Shown in pieces: positions 20,365 to 29,828 of a DNA stretch of 64,000 bases. This stretch comes from Calditrichia bacterium (GTDB lineage Bacteria > Calditrichota > Calditrichia > RBG-13-44-9 > J075), in the NCBI GenBank assembly GCA_020635015.1, contig JACKAP010000011.1, positions 1 through 64,000 on the forward strand, given 5' to 3'. The position numbers were made by a program, and so were the translations under genes. The notes below the pieces were generated by a model. The model had not been told where the DNA came from. It worked only from the letters and a program-made list of their open reading frames with translations, and made no database searches. Each line of letters begins with the position of its first letter. Positions within the stretch are counted from its first letter, which is position 1.

Positions 20365-21208
20365 TCAATCGTCCGCTGTAATCGTATACACCGCCACATC
20401 CTCCGCCCGCTCATCCACCCGCAGGGTGCACAGCCACTGCCCCAGCTCGCTCAGCGCGATCTGGTCGTTTTTGAACACCTTCATGCCGTTCTTCTCTTCC
20501 ACTTCATCCAGGAAGCCGATCGGCCGTTTGGTGGCGATGACCTTGATGTATTCCCGGTCCTGGCGGTGGTCCGGGCAGATTTTGCACCCGGATGCGCAGT
20601 CCCAGCTCGCGCCGGGCTTTGGGGGGAATTTCCAGAACCTCCCCCGGCTTGAGGAAATGATCCGGCTGGTGCTCGTTGGGGAACAGGGGATAAATGTCGT
20701 TGTTGGCGTCGATGTTCAGCACCATGATGTAGCAAGGCTGGGTGGCGCGCACCGTCATCCACATCTCTTCCCCGGCGGTGAAGCCGGTCTTGTTGAGCTT
20801 CACATCCACCTTGAACGACGGATCCGGCTCCCCTTCCTGGGCCTGCACCGTCAGCTCCATCTTGACATAATAGATCGGCACCGGATCGGAGTCCGGGGTT
20901 TTCTGCCACACGTCGAATTTTTGCTCGAGGATTTTCTCGGCAATCACATTGCCATAGCTGATGGCATGCACGAATTCGCCGGCGAATAGCCCGTCTTTTA
21001 CGAATGACTGCGACTGCACCACCACCCCCAGTGCTTCGCGGATGCCATTCTTATATGCCTGGCGAACCGCCCGAGCCTTGGCCTCATCGCGGTTGAGGTT
21101 CTCGAACACCACCCGCCCTTCCGCAATCACTGTCACCGGCTCCTTGGCCCAGGCCGACTGGATCAGCGCCAGGAGCATTACCATCATCAACCATCGTTGT
21201 TTCAACAT
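20365..21208 (-). CDS. FlgT-N-like / DUF4384 periplasmic protein (one frameshift)
   Basis: A signal peptide (MMVMLLALIQSAWA) leads into EPVTVIAEGRVVFENLNRDE and a helix KARAVRQAYKNGIREALGVVV of the FlgT N-terminal type. A DUF4384-like beta domain follows (~120-234: TAGEEMWMTVRATQ, DANNDIYPLFPNEHQPDHFL, GEVLEIPPKARREL). Frame is lost at a 4-A run (20580-20583). Dropping one base gives ICPDHRQDREYIKVIATKRP and a natural end at 20365. DUF4384 proteins often accompany caspase-like proteases, as here. Role unknown, probably envelope sensing. Confidence 0.7.
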
Positions 21209-21339
21209 TGGATTTACCCAAATTTCGGATTATGGCACGTCTCGTAGGGTCGAGTCGCGACTCGACCTTGCACGTGCCGGTCGAGTCGCGACTCGACCCT
21301 ACATGGTGCATGACGTTACATTTGTAATACTCGATCGAT
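21209..21339. repeat. Two GGTCGAGTCGCGACTCGACC palindromes
   Basis: Perfect 20-bp palindromes lie at 21248-21267 and 21279-21298 in the form GTAGGGTCGAG...CTCGACCCTAC, an inverted pair between the DUF4384 gene and the caspase gene. Confidence 0.85.
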
Positions 21340-23541
21340 TCACCGCAACCGCACCAAAACCTGCCCGGAATTGCGCCCCATCGCCTGAGGGTTCTGATCG
21401 CGCCCGTTCAGCCGCCGGGCCATATACGGTACGTTTTCCTCGAGATATTGGCGCATTTCGCCGCTAGATATTGCCCGGTCCTGGTTTTGGTCGGCTTTGC
21501 CCTGCAGGCCTTTCAGGAAGAAATAGGTGAACAGGCCGTGCTTCATCTCCGGATACCAGGAGCTGACCTGGTTGTTCCGTGCTGCGCTGAACACCCACAT
21601 CTTTTCGTCGTTCATCACCGGATTTTCCACCACCAGCATCGCCGGGCTGATATTCTTGATCAGCGCTCCCTGATTGGAAAAACCGCTGAAGCAGGCATCC
21701 ACCACCACCGTAATCGATTTGGCGGGCAGCTTGGCCAGATTGGCATAAAGCTGTTCCACCGGATAGCCGTTAAGGTGGATCACCTGGGGGTCGGCATCAC
21801 TGGGCACAAAAAAACTTTTCCCGCTCTCCACGTGGGGCGCACCGTGACCGCTGTAATAGACGAAAACATCCGAGACGTTCGGCTTGATGTAATTGTAGAG
21901 CTTGCCTTTGTAATCGGCGGCATTGCCGAAGATCGACTCAAAGGCCGATTTCCCGGCGTCGGTCTGGTAGATGATGTTGGCTTCCCGGTAGCCCAGAGTC
22001 TTGATCAGGTAGCGTTTGATGTACTCCGCATCGCGCTGGGCGAATTCCACCGCCGGCACATCGCCGTGCTGATAGTTCTTGTTGCCGATCACCACTGCGA
22101 CCGCATCGGGCCGGTTCTGGGCGCCGGCGGGGATTTCCACATCGACGTCGACGATCTGGGCCTTTTCCTCGCGCAGCACGGTGATGGTCTTTTCCGCGCT
22201 ATTGCTGTTGATATCCACCGCTTTCACCACGATCGAATTGCTGCCCAGCTTCAGCTTCACTTCCGCCTGGAACTCGCCGGAGCGCTGCAGTACCGCTTCC
22301 TGGTTGTTGACCAGCACCTCGTGGATGCCGCTGTCGTCGCTGGCCTTGCCTTTAATCAGCACCTGATTGTCTTTGGTTTGATAAAACAGGGCCGGCTGGT
22401 AGATGGTCAGGGTCGGCGCGACCGTCTCGGTGCTGCGTTTGGAGGGGCCGGTCAGGTCCTTCAGGCTTGTCTGGCGATCGTTGTTCGCCGGGGGAATGGG
22501 CAGGAAGCTGGCAAAGCGGCTCGCGCTGCTGCCGCTCACTCCGGACAGTTTCCAGATCTGGGCGTTGGATGAGGAGCCTCCCGCCGCCAGATATTGACCG
22601 TCGCCGCTGAAGGCGAGATCGAAAATGGTGGTAAAGAGGCTGCGCGAGGCATGGGCCAGGGTTTGAGCCTGGATGCGCCGCTGCCGTTCATTTGCCAGAT
22701 CTCGATCTGCTTGCCCTGGCCGGCAATGGCGAGATACTTGCTGTCGGGACTGAACTGCAGATCGCGCACCGGGTAATATTGCAGCCTGAGGTCGTTGAGG
22801 GCGCTGGCCGATCCGGAGGAGAGCTGCCAGAGCTTCACCGCAGTGTAATTACCCCCGGCCGCCAGGTAGCGGCCGTCGGCGCTGATCGAGATCGCATTGA
22901 CATCACCGCCCCAGGGCGTAAGGGTCTGGTTGATCTGGCAGTAGCCGTTGCTGAAGCGCCAGATCTTGACGGTATTGTCCGGGCTGCCGGCGCAGCTGAT
23001 CAGGTAGGCGCCGTCCGGGGTAAAGGCCAGATCGTTCACCGACCAGCGGTGATCGCGCACGGTCTGCTGCGAGGGCAGCGGTGCTGTTGATCCGCCAGAT
23101 CTTGAATTGATTGTTATAGTCGCCGGCCGCCAGGTATTGCCCATCCGGGGAGAAGGCCAGCACGGTGATCGCCTTGCCGTGTTCCCGGGCATAATACGTG
23201 AGCTGTTTGCCGGCGATGCTCAGCACTGCCAGGTCGCCGTCCCCCCGGGCATTGCCAATCGCCAGGTAGCGGCCGTCCGCGGAGAAGCAAACCTGTCCCC
23301 CGGCGCCATCGCGGGAGACCGACCCGTTCTGCCACAGACGCTGAAAATTCCGGTCGAATAATTCGACCATCCCCCCGGCCGCCACTGCAAAATAATTGCC
23401 GTCACGGGAAAAGTCGGCATCGTTGACAAAGCTGGAATAGCTCAAGGTCTTCCAGTCACTGGCGGAGAAGCCGGTTTGGGCTAAACCTGAGGTTGTCGGC
23501 ATGGAACAAAGAAAAATCAGGATCACGAATAAGACCCGCAT
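21340..23541 (-). CDS. Secreted WD40-caspase (peptidase C14) protein (two frameshifts)
   Basis: A signal peptide (VLFVILIFLCSMPTTSGLA) is followed by at least five WD40-type blades (FSPDGQYLAAGDYNNQFKIW, FTPDGAYLISC.., ISADGRYLAAGGNYTAVKLW, FSPDSKYLAIAG..IEIW, FSGDGQYLAAGG..AQIW). An Ig-like region follows, then a C-terminal caspase fold with VFVYYSGHGAP (catalytic His) and VVVDACFSGFSNQG (catalytic Cys). Total ~733 aa. One base is gained near 23066-23086 and one lost near 22680, so only the middle ~130 codons are out of frame. A caspase in the periplasm is unusual. The RBS is GAGGGGAG. Confidence 0.8.
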
Positions 23542-23916
23542 AATCTCTCCCCTCGATTGCTTTCAGATGCCGGAAGTTACCGCATGCCCGGCGATGTGGC
23601 GGTACTGGCAAAATATAATCAGCGATTTACGATGCTCCAAGGGCTGATTGGTAAAAAAATGTGATCATTCAAGCCCACGAAACACTCGAAATAAACGAAA
23701 ATGCTTGTTTCGAATCTTTCGTGTGTTTCGTGGGATGAATCATCACGGATAAAAATCATGGTTGAATGTGGGGGCAGTCATGACCCGCCCTCATATCCTT
23801 AACGCCTGGCCGCTCTCCTGCGAATGATCCAAATCACAAATTTGTGAATCAATACTTGAATTCGGCTGAAAAAATTCTCAACATTGGCAATAATTTTTCA
23901 AGAAAAGGTGGTCATT
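23542..23916. other. Intergenic region with a CACGAAACAC inverted repeat
   Basis: The only structure seen is an inverted pair, CCCACGAAACACTCGAAA..TTTCGTGTGTTTCGTGGG (23674-23734), matching a copy at 39786-39859. The rest of this divergent promoter region shows no gene. Confidence 0.6.
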
Positions 23917-24357
23917 ATGAGGTTTTTACATATTGGATTTAGGCTTGCGGCTGTCCTGCTGATGCTGGTGCTGATGAGTTGCGCTTCCCAGAAACTCTGC
24001 TGCAGCGATTATCAACCGGACACGGATGCGGCGTTGTATTGTAATGATCACCGGGATGTGGTAGTCAAGTTCGTCAAGTCGACGACGGATATCGACGAAC
24101 GGAAACGGCGGCTGGAAACCTTCAAACGGTTTTACGACACCGTCAAGCTCTGCCGCACCCTCTCCTGCCTGGAAAGCTGGATCTACGACGATGAAACCAT
24201 GCCGGGATTCAGCCAGCGCTACGCCCTGGATCACGAAGCGGCGGAGCAGCTCACCCATATCCTGCGCGAAGATGATAAGCGTAAGTTGATCATGTGTGGG
24301 TTTAAAAACGCGATTGAATCGCTGGAAATCGGGTTTAAGGGGGAAGTGATAAAGTAG
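23917..24357 (+). CDS. Small hypothetical lipoprotein
   Basis: I choose ATG 23917 (AAGGTGG 6 nt upstream). The signal peptide ends in a lipobox LVLMSC. The 146-aa protein has Cys pairs (KLCCSD, YCND, KLCRTLSCLESW, IMCGF) that could bind metal or form disulfides. I recognise no family. It is divergent from the caspase gene. Its TAG stop (24355-24357) is immediately followed by, and shared with, a GGTCGAGTCGCGACTCGACC palindrome. Confidence 0.6.
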   Translation: MRFLHIGFRLAAVLLMLVLMSCASQKLCCSDYQPDTDAALYCNDHRDVVVKFVKSTTDIDERKRRLETFKRFYDTVKLCRTLSCLESWIYDDETMPGFSQRYALDHEAAEQLTHILREDDKRKLIMCGFKNAIESLEIGFKGEVIK

Positions 24358-24658
24358 GGTCGAGTCGCGACTCGACCGAAGTTGTGAGGTTGGGTCGCGG
24401 ATATTGCAACTCCGGTCGAGTCGCGGACCGAAGCTGTGAGGTTGGGTCGCGGATATTGCAACTCCGATCGAGTCGCGGACCGAAGCTGTGAGGTTGGGTC
24501 GCGGATATTGCAACTCCGGTCGAGTCGCGGACCGACTCGATATTGTCGGTCGAGTCGCGACTCGACCCTACTGGGTTACGCACATCAATCGTGTTCCCCA
24601 GCCCTTCACTTATTCTTTCCTCCCCACCCAAAACCGTTTCCGGTCGCGTTGCCCGGTT
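24358..24658. repeat. Second 52-bp tandem array bounded by 20-bp palindromes
   Basis: Three exact-length 52-bp units (24378-24429, 24430-24481, 24482-24533; GAAGCTGTGAGGTTGGGTCG...) lie between two GGTCGAGTCGCGACTCGACC palindromes (24358-24377, 24548-24567). Units end in GGTCGAGTCGCGGACC, a half-broken form of the palindrome. No gene is seen. Confidence 0.85.
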
Positions 24659-27028
24659 TCATCGATCAATCTCCAATTGATGCCACCCTTCCTGCAATTC
24701 GACCGCCAGTTCATGCCGGTTCGCCGTACTGCCGAGATAGCGTTGATCTAAATACCAGTAGATTTGCCGGTCCCGCTCGCGATGTGCCGCCCGGAGGATC
24801 ACTTTCTGCAGCGCCCCGCCGAAATCGCGCGGCAGCCAGATCCGGGTGTTCTCCTGGGGATAGAGGATCTGCACTGCCAACTGCCCGTTCTGTCCCGGGC
24901 AATCGGGACGGTGGGGGGGCAGATCGGAAATCACCTGCCCCCGCCCGCGCAGGTATTGCACCACGTCCGGCGGGTAGAGCAGTCGGCTCACCCGGTGGTA
25001 TGTTCCGCTTTCCCAGCATAATGAGCAGACCTGGTAGGTCTCCGTGCTATCGAGGTAAACCGCCTGATGGTAGGGACAGCGGGGCAGCGGCTTCATGAAG
25101 CGCGGCGCTTCGGCGGGTACGGCATCCGGGCAATTTTCCCCGGCCAGATATCCGCTCTCCCGGCAGAGCATCAGGGTCTGGCTTTCTCCGGCCGGCTGCT
25201 CGAACCAGGCCATTCCAGGATCCTTGGGGAGATAATTGAAGATATCGAAGAGCAGCGGCCCGGCGCATTTGGCCCCGGCAAGGTTGGCGTTGCCATCACC
25301 GCTGAAGTTGCCCACCCACACCGCGATGGTCCATTGAGGGCTGACTCCCACCGCCCAGGCGTCGCGCTGGCCGTAGCTGGTGCCGGTCTTCCAGGCCAGG
25401 GGCCACTGATTCTGGTATTGCTCCCAATAATACTCTGCCCCGGGGCGCTGCAGTTCCCGCAGCATGTTCAGGGTCAGGTAGCAGGCCATTGGGCTGATCA
25501 CTGCGCCGTTTTCCCGGGGGGATGCTTTTTCCTCCGGTTCCTGCAGCACCCGCAGCGGCTCAATCCGGCCTCCGTTGCCCAGGCCGCGGAAAAAGCGGGC
25601 CATCTCCCACACGCTGACCTCCGCCCCACCCAGGATCAGCGGCAGGCCGTACTCGCTCGCCGGCCGGATGAGGGTGGCCAGACGGTTCGACTGCAGGAAG
25701 AGATAGAACGGCTGGATTCCATAGCGATAAAGCAGGCGCGTTGCCGGCACGTTCAGGGAACGCACCAGCGCCGCTTTGGCGGTGACGATGCCGTCATAGG
25801 TTTCCGAGGCGTTGCTGGGAGAAAAGGCGCCGTAATAACTCGGCACATCCTTGATCTGGGTTGGCGGCAGCAGGAGGCCTTCGTCGATGGCCAGGGCGTA
25901 CAGGAAGGGCTTGAGCAGTGAGCCGGAAGAGCGTGGCGCCTGCACCCCGTCCACCTGCCCGTCGGTCGCAAAATCGAAGAAATTCTGAGAGCCGACATAG
26001 GCCAGCACCTCACCGCTGCGGGTGTCCGCCACCAGTGCCGCTCCATTGGCGATGCCCTGATAGGCGAGATATTTCAGATGGCGGGCCAGGATCGCCTCCA
26101 CCTGCTCCTGAAGCTGCCGCTCGACGGTGGTGTGCAGCAGCCCTCCGGCGGGAGCTTGCTGATCCTTCAGCCACTGCCCCAGGTGCGGCGCCAGCATGCG
26201 GAAAGGGTGGGATCCGGCCGGCAGCGGTTCCATCCGGGCCAGCTCGTAGCTTTCCTGGTCGAGCACCCCCTCCCGGAACAGCGACGTGAGCAGCCGGTCG
26301 CGCTTGGTTTTCAGCAGGTCCGGATTGGAGTCGGGGGAAATCAGCCCCGGGGCATTGGGCAGCACCGCCAGGGTGGTGGCCTCGCCCCAGGTGAGTTGCT
26401 CCGGCAGTTTGCGAAAATAGCGCAGCGCCGCCGCCTGGTAGCCGACGATGTTTCCGCCGTAAGGCGCGTGATTGAGATAGAACGTCAGGATTTCCCCCTT
26501 GCGGTAGCGCAGTTCGAGCTTCGCGGCCTGAAGCATCTCCAGCAGTTTGTTGCCGAGATGGCGTGCCTTGGGGCGGATCAGCCGGGCCACCTGCATGGTG
26601 ATGGTGCTGGCCCCGCTGATCGTGCGCCCGGCGGCAAGATTCTGGGAAAGTGCGCGCAGCACCGCCGCAGGGTTGACCCCCGGATGGAAATAGAAGTAGC
26701 GGTCTTCATAATGCAAAACCGCGATTTTCAGCTTTTCCGGAATCGGCAACTCGGGTCGCGGAGGCAGGAGCCATTGCTCCTTACGGTTGAGGAAGGCCCG
26801 TAGGATTTGGCCGTCGCGGTCGAGCACCACCGTGCTGTAGTCTTGCGGGAACAACGGGTTGGGCAGGGGGATGGCCAGGTAGAGCAACAGCAAAACGAGC
26901 AGCATCCATATTGCCCGCTTGGATATATCCGCCCGCCGGGTTAATATTGACTGGGGCCGGTTTATGACATTCCGGAAATTCGAAAGCCAGCGGGTAAGGG
27001 TTTGCAGCGAGTGGAGTCGGTTTTTCAT
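24659..27028 (-). CDS. pbpC: Penicillin-binding protein 1C
   Basis: A 789-aa bifunctional peptidoglycan synthase anchored by one helix (~40-60). The GT51 transglycosylase domain carries HYEDRYFYFHPGVNP (catalytic Glu) and GRTISGASTITMQVARL. The transpeptidase domain has SSGSLLKPFLYAL (SxxK Ser), SLN and KTGTSYGQRDAW (KTG). The C-terminal ~100 residues form the small beta domain typical of PBP1C. The alpha-2-macroglobulin partner that often precedes pbpC is absent. An MITE-like element lies upstream of the gene. Confidence 0.93.
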   Translation of the reverse strand: MKNRLHSLQTLTRWLSNFRNVINRPQSILTRRADISKRAIWMLLVLLLLYLAIPLPNPLFPQDYSTVVLDRDGQILRAFLNRKEQWLLPPRPELPIPEKLKIAVLHYEDRYFYFHPGVNPAAVLRALSQNLAAGRTISGASTITMQVARLIRPKARHLGNKLLEMLQAAKLELRYRKGEILTFYLNHAPYGGNIVGYQAAALRYFRKLPEQLTWGEATTLAVLPNAPGLISPDSNPDLLKTKRDRLLTSLFREGVLDQESYELARMEPLPAGSHPFRMLAPHLGQWLKDQQAPAGGLLHTTVERQLQEQVEAILARHLKYLAYQGIANGAALVADTRSGEVLAYVGSQNFFDFATDGQVDGVQAPRSSGSLLKPFLYALAIDEGLLLPPTQIKDVPSYYGAFSPSNASETYDGIVTAKAALVRSLNVPATRLLYRYGIQPFYLFLQSNRLATLIRPASEYGLPLILGGAEVSVWEMARFFRGLGNGGRIEPLRVLQEPEEKASPRENGAVISPMACYLTLNMLRELQRPGAEYYWEQYQNQWPLAWKTGTSYGQRDAWAVGVSPQWTIAVWVGNFSGDGNANLAGAKCAGPLLFDIFNYLPKDPGMAWFEQPAGESQTLMLCRESGYLAGENCPDAVPAEAPRFMKPLPRCPYHQAVYLDSTETYQVCSLCWESGTYHRVSRLLYPPDVVQYLRGRGQVISDLPPHRPDCPGQNGQLAVQILYPQENTRIWLPRDFGGALQKVILRAAHRERDRQIYWYLDQRYLGSTANRHELAVELQEGWHQLEIDR

Positions 27029-27336
27029 GTTCCTGATGGGCTGACGCAGCCGTTTTTTGTTAAAAACAATAATAATTGATGATACGTGCCGTGCTCCAAA
27101 ATTTAATTGTAGCTGTCATTGCAAGGCGTTATGTGCCGAAGCAATTTCCTGCATGGCGCAACCAGCTGCAGTTATGTTGGGAGCGATCCGCGGGAGATTG
27201 CCGCGCCGCTAAATACGCGGCTCGCAATGACGACACCTGCCTGCCGCGTAACATCAGAATATAACCCAAAAACCGCTCCCGGCGGGAGGGATTTTTCAGC
27301 GGGACTTAATAGAACGAAAGGTAAAATAGGGGCAGC
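27029..27336. mobile_element. 182-bp MITE-like palindromic element, copy B, in the pbpC upstream spacer
   Basis: The element is 27076-27257: TTGATGATACGTGC at the left, GCGTAACATCAG at the right, with the same inner arms as copy A (GCTGTCATTGCAAGGCG, GCGGCTCGCAATGACGAC). It is also 182 bp long. The flanks AATAA and AATAT match in four of five bases. The rest of the spacer holds nothing else. Confidence 0.75.
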
Positions 27337-28441
27337 ATGAACAAATCCAACGATTTTTTCGACGCCATCACCAAACCCACCCTGGTGATCCACCGGGAGC
27401 GGGTGCAACGCAACATCACCCAGGTGGCGCGCAAAACCCGGGAAGCAGGGGTGCGCTTTCGGCCTCATTTCAAGACCCATCAATCGGCGGAAGTGGGGGA
27501 GTGGTTCCGGGCGCAAGGGGTGGAGGCGATCACCGTGTCTTCGGTCGACATGGCGGCATATTTCGCGGATTTTCAGTGGGAGGATATCACCATTGCCTTC
27601 CCCTGCAATATCCGGGAACTGCCCCGCATCAATGAACTGGCGGCGCGGGTGCGCCTGAATCTGCTGGTGGAATCGCCGGAGACGGCGGCGGCGCTGCAGT
27701 CCGGCTTGCACTATCCGCTGCAGGTGTGGATTAAGATCGATGTCGGTACCGGGCGCACCGGTATTCCCTGGGACCAGTATGAGCAAATTGCCGCGCTGGC
27801 CGGGCAGATTGCCGGCAGTTCCCGCCTGACCCTGGCCGGCCTGTTGACCCATGCCGGGCACAGTTACCGGGCAACCTCGCCGCAGGAGGTGAACGCACTC
27901 TACCACGAGACGGTGGGCCATCTCAATGCGGTACGGGAATACCTTGCGGGACGGGGGTTTGCCGGGATTGAAATCTCGGTCGGCGATACGCCCTCGGCGG
28001 CGCTGGTGGATTCGCTCAGCGGTATCAACGAGTTCCGCCCGGGCAACTTCGCTTATTTTGACGTGATGCAGATGTTGCACGGGGTATGCCGGGAGGAGGA
28101 GATCGCCGTGGCGGCGGCCTGCCCGGTGGTCGCGAAGCACCCCGAGCGCGGGAGAGTTGGTGATCTTCGGAGGGGCGGTACACCTTTCCAAAGAGGTGAT
28201 CCGTGATGCGCAGGGCGAGGAAATCTTCGGCCGGGTGGCGCTGCCCCACCCGCAGGAAGGCTGGAGCAGCTCGCTGGCGCAAACCCATGTTGCCCGTATC
28301 TCTCAGGAGCATGGAATTATCAAGAGCAGCGCTGAGGTTATCGCCGGAATTCAGATCGGGGATTTGCTGATGGTGCTGCCGGTACACTCATGCCTGACGG
28401 CTGATCTGCTACGGAGGGAAACGCGGGTCTTTCCGGAATGA
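27337..28441 (+). CDS. D-threonine aldolase / D-serine dehydratase-type PLP enzyme (one frameshift)
   Basis: An alanine-racemase-fold enzyme with an N-terminal PLP barrel: TPTLVIHRERVQRNITQVA-type start, RPHFKTHQSAEVGEWF (PLP Lys), LLTHAGHSY and VGDTPSA. The C-terminal beta domain has the metal-binding signature of the DSD1 family near HSCLTADLL (His and Cys). Frame changes at GGG 28150-28152; dropping one G restores ERGELVIFGGAVHLSKE. The joined length of ~368 aa is normal. Substrate could be D-threonine or D-serine. A hairpin follows the stop codon. Confidence 0.8.
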
Positions 28442-28475
28442 TACCCGACTCCGCCGCAAGGGCAGAATCGGGTAT
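28441..28475. terminator. Hairpin between convergent genes
   Basis: ATACCCGA (28441-28448) pairs with TCGGGTAT (28468-28475), starting at the stop codon of the PLP-enzyme gene. It has no clear T tract and sits between convergent genes. Confidence 0.45.
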
Positions 28476-28489
28476 TCACTCATGGGGGG

Positions 28490-28753
28490 TTATTCGCTGT
28501 ATTGTTTGGAGCGCGCCATCATCCAGGCAAAACCGAAGAAGAGCGTCATGGAAAAGATGGTGATCAGCACCGTCTCTCCGCTCAACTGGAAATGGGTAAT
28601 GAAGCTGTCAGCCGCATAAAAATTGGCATTTTGAAGGGTGGAAACGGCGCCCGGTTCATTTATCATCTGTCCTTGATAGTAAATCGCTCCCAGGAACAAC
28701 ACTGTCAGCACATAAAGCATTACGATTAATTTGCGTGTATCACTTTGTCCCAT
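28490..28753 (-). CDS. Small two-helix membrane protein
   Basis: Starting at ATG 28753 gives 87 aa: a cytoplasmic Lys/Arg start, helix 1 (LIVMLYVLTVLFLGAIYY), a ~30-residue loop, helix 2 (VLITIFSMTLFFGFAWMMA) and a short polar tail. I do not recognise the family. The ribosome site is weak (GGGAA). It could be an accessory subunit, but the neighbours give no clue. Confidence 0.5.
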   Translation of the reverse strand: MGQSDTRKLIVMLYVLTVLFLGAIYYQGQMINEPGAVSTLQNANFYAADSFITHFQLSGETVLITIFSMTLFFGFAWMMARSKQYSE

Positions 28754-29228
28754 ATCAGATTCCCGGATAATGCTGGTTAGACAGGCGCATTCCATTCGTC
28801 AATTAGGACACCCATCCCTGGCATCTCAAACTGGAACTCAATGTGTAAATTTATAATCAAGCGGACAAACCGCGGGAAACTAAATTGCTGTGAAATGAGG
28901 CATAAACAAGCAAAATCCGGCCACAGGGGCCAAAGGCAGAATACTGCTGGACAGGTCCAAAAAAAATCGAGCCACAGTATACCCAAAAAAAGCACAATAT
29001 GCAAGATCGGGAGCTAAAAAAAATATTTTTTTTGCAATGAAATGTGATATTGGTCATTTGCGACATTCTATTGCCGGTGATTTTAGGCTCAATGTACAAT
29101 TTAAACAGTTGCTTACGTAAAATATCAGCTAAAAAATCACCATACTTGATATTTGCGGCTCCGGCAGCTATAATTAGGGGCGCTCTGGGGGATAGGTGGG
29201 CGCATCCATGAACGGAAAAGGAGTTGAC
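28754..29228. other. Intergenic region without recognised gene
   Basis: An AT-rich palindrome (AAAAAAAATATTTTTTTT near 29018-29035) and a short GGCCACAGGGGCC hairpin (near 28918) are visible. No gene, RNA or repeat family member is recognised in these 475 bp. Confidence 0.5.
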
Positions 29229-29600
29229 ATGGCGAAGACATTGGTATTGATCGGCAGCATCTGTGCTTTCCTGGGGATTGCCCTGGGAGCATTCGGGGCG
29301 CATGCCCTCCGCGAACGTCTTCCGGCGGACCTGATGGCAGTGTACCAGACCGGGGTGCTCTACCATCTGGTGCATGCGCTGGCGCTGGTACTGACCGGTG
29401 CGTTGCTGCGCTGGATGGGGGCGACAGTGCTGGTCACCTGGGCGGGATGGCTGTTTCTGGCCGGCATCGTACTCTTCTCCGGCAGCCTGTACCTCCTGAG
29501 TATGACCGGCATCCGCGCGCTGGGCGCCATCACCCCTTTCGGCGGGCTCTCTTTTCTAATAGGCTGGGCGCTGCTGGCGGTGGCGGCGTGGAAAGGATAA
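29229..29600 (+). CDS. DUF423 family membrane protein
   Basis: Starting at ATG 29229 (AAGGAG 6 nt upstream) gives 123 aa. Four hydrophobic helices are visible. The segments LGAFGAHALRER (~17-28) and VYQTGVLYHLVHALALVLTG (~37-56) are the DUF423/YgdD signature. Function is unknown in the family. The stop codon (GGA TAA) is the first unit of a GGATAAAGGTTGAA repeat array. Confidence 0.88.
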   Translation: MAKTLVLIGSICAFLGIALGAFGAHALRERLPADLMAVYQTGVLYHLVHALALVLTGALLRWMGATVLVTWAGWLFLAGIVLFSGSLYLLSMTGIRALGAITPFGGLSFLIGWALLAVAAWKG

Positions 29601-29815
29601 AGGTTGAAGGATAAAGGTTGAAGGATAAAGGTTGAAGGATAAAGGTTGAAGGATGAAGGATAGCGGGTGTCGGAACATGCGCTTGTACATTACGACGCCA
29701 TGCCCTTTGCCCCATGCATTAAAATTCTACACTATCTCAGTCTGAGCGTTATTTTCTAACCTTCAACCTTTATCCTTTATCCTTCAACCTTTATCCTTTA
29801 TCCTTTATCCTTTCA
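29597..29815. repeat. Inverted pair of AAGGTTG/AAGGATA heptamer arrays
   Basis: AAGGTTGAAGGATA units (29597-29660) face CAACCTTTATCCTT units (29758-29815) across a ~95-bp loop. The left arm supplies the DUF423 gene's stop codon; the right arm ends just before the ribosome site of the next gene. Confidence 0.85.
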
Positions 29816-29828
29816 CCGAAGGTGACCC

